From Porphyromonas levii DSM 23370 (GTDB lineage: Bacteria; Bacteroidota; Bacteroidia; Bacteroidales; Porphyromonadaceae), in the NCBI RefSeq assembly GCF_000379925.1, contig NZ_KB904203.1, positions 38,107 through 102,106 on the forward strand: a stretch of 64,000 nucleotides of DNA. Reading direction: 5' to 3'. The notes below the pieces were generated by a model. The model did no database searches. It was not told the origin of the DNA and was given only the letters and a program-made list of their open reading frames with translations. The position numbers were made by a program, and so were the translations under genes. The first letter of the stretch is position 1; each line of letters opens with the position of its first letter. This document shows positions 61,399-64,000 of the stretch, in pieces.

Positions 61399-63453
61399 TT
61401 ACGAAACCTTGCTGCCTGGCTTCACCTCCTTGCTCGTAGTGAGCACAGAGAGCGAACCATCGCCCTCCATCACAGAGAGAATCATCCCTTGGCTCACGAT
61501 ACCACGCATCTTACGAGGCGCGAGGTTTGCCACAAATATCACCTGACGCTCCACAAGCGCTTCTGGCTCATAGTGCTTGGCAAGTCCTGAAATAATCGTA
61601 CGCTCTCCAAAGCCATCATCCAGCGTAAATTGGAGTAGCTTATCTGTCTTAGGTACCTTAGTACACGCCTTAACTGTAGCCACCCTGAGGTCTATCTTCT
61701 CGAAGTCCTCAAAAGGAATCTCCTGAGCAATAGGCATAGGCTTGGCTGCCTTGAGTGCTGCCTCCGCATTGGACTTCTTAATGGCTTCTAGTCTATCCAG
61801 CTGAGCTTGGATGACCTCATCCTCTATCTTCTCAAATAGCAATACAGGCTGCTCTAGTTGTTGCCCTGTAGCCAAGAGGTCTGCTCTACCAATACGCTCC
61901 CAAGTAACCTCGCCCTCCAGCTGAAGCATAGTACGGAGCTTGCTCATAGAGAATGGCAAGAATGGCTCCATCAAGAGAGATAGATTGGCACTTATCTGTA
62001 GTGCGATATTGAGGATAGTACCCACACGCTCTAGATCAGTCTTGGCGAGCTTCCAAGGCTCAGTATCGGCAAGATACTTATTACCCAAGCGAGCCAAGTC
62101 CATTGCCCTACGCTGAGCATCACGGATATGGAACTCCTCTAGAAGGCGCTGCACATCGTTACGAATCACAGCTATCTCATCGAGCGTCGCCTGATCGTCC
62201 CCCACAAGCCCTGCTATCGCTGGCACCTTGCCCTCGAAGTACTTATGAGTGAGTACAAGAGCTCGATTGATAAAGTTGCCCAGTACTGCTACTAACTCGT
62301 TATTATTACGGGCTTGGAAATCGCCCCAAGTAAAGTCATTATCCTTGGTCTCTGGCGCATTTGCGGTGAGCACATAGCGTAGTACATCCTGCTTCCCGGG
62401 GAAATCCTTGAGGTACTCATGTAGCCAAACCGCCCAGTTGCGACTGGTAGAAATCTTATCGCCCTCGAGGTTGAGGAACTCATTACTTGGCACATTATCA
62501 GGAAGGATATAGCTACCCTCAGCATGTAGCATAGATGGGAAGACGATGCAGTGGAATACAATATTATCCTTACCGATAAAGTGGATAAGGCGGGTCTCCT
62601 TATCTTTCCACCAAGCCTCCCATGTCTCTGGTAAAGCCTCACGAGTATTGGAGATATAGCCAATAGGCGCATCAAACCATACATAAAGTACCTTACCCTC
62701 TGCACCCTCAGCAGGTACAGGAATACCCCAGTCTAGGTCACGAGTAACTGCTCTAGGTTGCAAGCCTAGATCGAGCCAGCTCTTGCACTGACCATATACA
62801 TTGGGGCGCCATTCCTTGTGCCCCTCTAGGATCCACTCCCTCAACCAGCTTTCGTACGTCCCAAGAGGGAGATACCAGTGCTTAGTTTTCCTCATAACAA
62901 GGGGGGAACCACTAATCGCAGACTTAGGATTGATAAGATCGGTAGCATTGAGTGACGAACCACACTTCTCGCACTGATCACCGTAGGCATTTTCATTACC
63001 ACAGATAGGACAAGTACCAGTAATATAACGGTCAGCGAGGAATTGCCCTGCCTCTTCATCATAATACTGCTCCGTCTCTTGCTCTATAAACTTACCCTCC
63101 TCATTGAGCTTACGGAAGAAGTCGCTCGCAGTCTCCCTGTGCATCTTGCTAGAGGTACGAGAGTAGACATCAAAGGCAATACCGAACTCTTCGAACGACT
63201 CCTTGATTAGCGTGTGATACCTATCCACAATATCCTGAGGGGTCACCCCTTCTTTCATTGCCTTGATAGTAATAGGCACCCCATGCTCATCCGAGCCACC
63301 CACAAAAAATACCTCCTCGCCCCTTTGCCTAAGGTAGCGCACGTATATATCGGCAGGTACATATACACCCGCTAAGTGACCGATATGCACAGGGCCATTG
63401 GCGTAAGGCAATGCCGTAGTCACCAAAGTCCGCTTAAATCCTTCCTTACTCAT
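61399..63453 (-). CDS. metG: Methionyl-tRNA synthetase
   Basis: 684 aa. The HIGH motif is HIGH-like in [16 protein letters not shown] (about 18-33), with a zinc knuckle of [18 protein letters not shown] (about 146-163), the KMSKS equivalent KISTS (about 344), and a C-terminal tRNA-binding EMAP-like domain ([20 protein letters not shown], about 580). It charges tRNA-Met, the molecule the methionine leader at 27.6 kb is predicted to sense. No leader-peptide or T-box feature is seen upstream of it. Confidence 0.97.
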   Translation of the reverse strand: MSKEGFKRTLVTTALPYANGPVHIGHLAGVYVPADIYVRYLRQRGEEVFFVGGSDEHGVPITIKAMKEGVTPQDIVDRYHTLIKESFEEFGIAFDVYSRTSSKMHRETASDFFRKLNEEGKFIEQETEQYYDEEAGQFLADRYITGTCPICGNENAYGDQCEKCGSSLNATDLINPKSAISGSPLVMRKTKHWYLPLGTYESWLREWILEGHKEWRPNVYGQCKSWLDLGLQPRAVTRDLDWGIPVPAEGAEGKVLYVWFDAPIGYISNTREALPETWEAWWKDKETRLIHFIGKDNIVFHCIVFPSMLHAEGSYILPDNVPSNEFLNLEGDKISTSRNWAVWLHEYLKDFPGKQDVLRYVLTANAPETKDNDFTWGDFQARNNNELVAVLGNFINRALVLTHKYFEGKVPAIAGLVGDDQATLDEIAVIRNDVQRLLEEFHIRDAQRRAMDLARLGNKYLADTEPWKLAKTDLERVGTILNIALQISANLSLLMEPFLPFSMSKLRTMLQLEGEVTWERIGRADLLATGQQLEQPVLLFEKIEDEVIQAQLDRLEAIKKSNAEAALKAAKPMPIAQEIPFEDFEKIDLRVATVKACTKVPKTDKLLQFTLDDGFGERTIISGLAKHYEPEALVERQVIFVANLAPRKMRGIVSQGMILSVMEGDGSLSVLTTSKEVKPGSKVS

Positions 63454-63744
63454 AATAAGTATATCATCTTGAAATTATTTCCTAGCTGCAAATTTACTAA
63501 AAACATTGTACAGCTATACACGCCAATGCCACCATGGCAGTTGTGGGATCCCGCAAAGGGATAGGGGAGGAAAGGGAACTAGGTAAAAACCATAAAACTG
63601 AGCCTATTCTGAACGCTCTCCCTTCAAGCATACTCGCAACACAAATAGCACGTAACCACATCCTAAGCGGTTCATAGGCATGCAGGAAACCTTACTGCAC
63701 AACACGAGATAGAGCAACCACCAAAATCCGCTCAGGGGAGCACT
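63454..63744. other. Intergenic stretch before the insertion sequence
   Basis: 291 bases with no gene visible. A TAAATTTG that could be the -7 of metG reads leftward near 63500, but no TTG is found at the proper distance. Confidence 0.4.
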
Positions 63745-64000
63745 CAGGGCAATCGCATTTGAATTATCATAGATAGTTGTATTCGAGTATCTGAGAAGGT
63801 TTCATAGTTGCGTTCCTCTTTCTTAGGTTTTTCATTGGAATTTTTGTTTTCTCTTTTTGCTTTTCGAGGAAGAAGAGAGCTATCTTGTTGATTATATTCC
63901 AGTTCTTCGCTTCGTTGTCCTTTCTCTTTAACGATTGGTCTTCACCGAGAATAACATCAAGACAATAGTGTAAGTTATTCTCTACCGCCCAATGATCTCT
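63745..64000 (-). mobile_element. ISAs1-family insertion sequence, cut by window edge
   Basis: The transposase fragment plus a candidate terminal repeat beginning CAGGGCAATCGCATTTGAA at 63745, 22 bases beyond its stop, mark one end of an ISAs1-type element. Ends of this family commonly start with CAGGG. The other end lies outside the window. Confidence 0.65.
63767..64000 (-). CDS. ISAs1-family transposase, C-terminal 77 residues
   Basis: The frame is open from the window edge to TGA at 63767. It reads RDHWAVENNLHYCLDVILGED, closely matching the ISAs1 DDE transposase pattern (RxHWxIENxLHWxLDVxFxED), in which this Glu is the last catalytic residue. A segment NWNIINKIALFFLEK and a basic tail follow, as in the family. 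The 5' part is outside the window. Confidence 0.88.
   Translation of the reverse strand, partial: RDHWAVENNLHYCLDVILGEDQSLKRKDNEAKNWNIINKIALFFLEKQKEKTKIPMKNLRKRNATMKPSQILEYNYL

Overview
The window looks like chromosomal DNA of a Bacteroidota bacterium, most likely Porphyromonas or a close relative. The evidence is a type IX secretion translocon gene (sprA/sov) directly behind ruvA, an S46 dipeptidyl-peptidase of the DPP7 type, a UpxY-type antiterminator heading a surface-polysaccharide operon, a cut-off ISAs1-family transposase, and many promoters of the Bacteroidota form (TTG, 18-23 bases, TAnnTTTG). The species cannot be fixed from the sequence alone.

Positions 1-19.7 kb are one leftward surface-polysaccharide locus. 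A promoter at 19.66-19.69 kb drives upxY, followed by a nucleotide-sugar dehydratase, a membrane acyltransferase, a Wzx flippase, a broken nitroreductase, a pyruvyl transferase, glycosyltransferases and a candidate Wzy. At the far end are an initiating sugar transferase, a DegT aminotransferase, two acetyltransferases and an ATP-grasp enzyme. The locus is patchy and decaying. It holds a truncated glycosyltransferase, a 27-codon pyruvyl-transferase stub, an amber codon in the nitroreductase and a duplicated 5' piece of the initiating transferase. A two-gene AAA ATPase/DUF4276 cassette, a possible defence module, sits between the duplicate and the intact transferase. Two copies of a 112-bp palindromic repeat lie in opposite orientation at 6.2 and 19.9 kb and bracket the glycosyltransferase/export genes.

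Positions 20.1-27.4 kb are a leftward operon frr-rsgA-TPR protein-alpha-2-macroglobulin. Positions 27.5-32.4 kb are a rightward methionine operon (metY, metX, aspartokinase/homoserine dehydrogenase). It is preceded by a promoter, a 33-codon leader ORF with eight Met codons in twelve positions, an antiterminator segment and an intrinsic terminator. This is a textbook layout for ribosome-mediated attenuation sensing Met-tRNA, and is the most striking observation in the window.

Positions 32.4-33.9 kb hold a 444-bp element with 61-bp inverted termini and a 23-bp-period AT-rich array, then a fused and frameshifted lipoprotein/outer-membrane pseudogene. Positions 34-42.5 kb carry aroK, dpp7, tRNA-His, a DUF134/NifX-type gene, aroA, deoC, mazG, dtd and uvrC. 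A nearly perfect parS site lies between uvrC and mnmG, with two further parS-like sites at 43.2 and 47.2 kb, which suggests proximity to the replication origin. The leftward run continues upstream with mnmG, recG, ispD, a TrmH-family methylase and an acyl-CoA ligase.

Positions 49.7-64 kb hold a 22-bp-period array of palindromes upstream of pyrH, a small Cys-rich membrane protein, a metal ABC permease, a lipoprotein, tRNA-Cys, ruvA, sprA, then leftward mnmA and metG, and an ISAs1-family element cut by the window edge.
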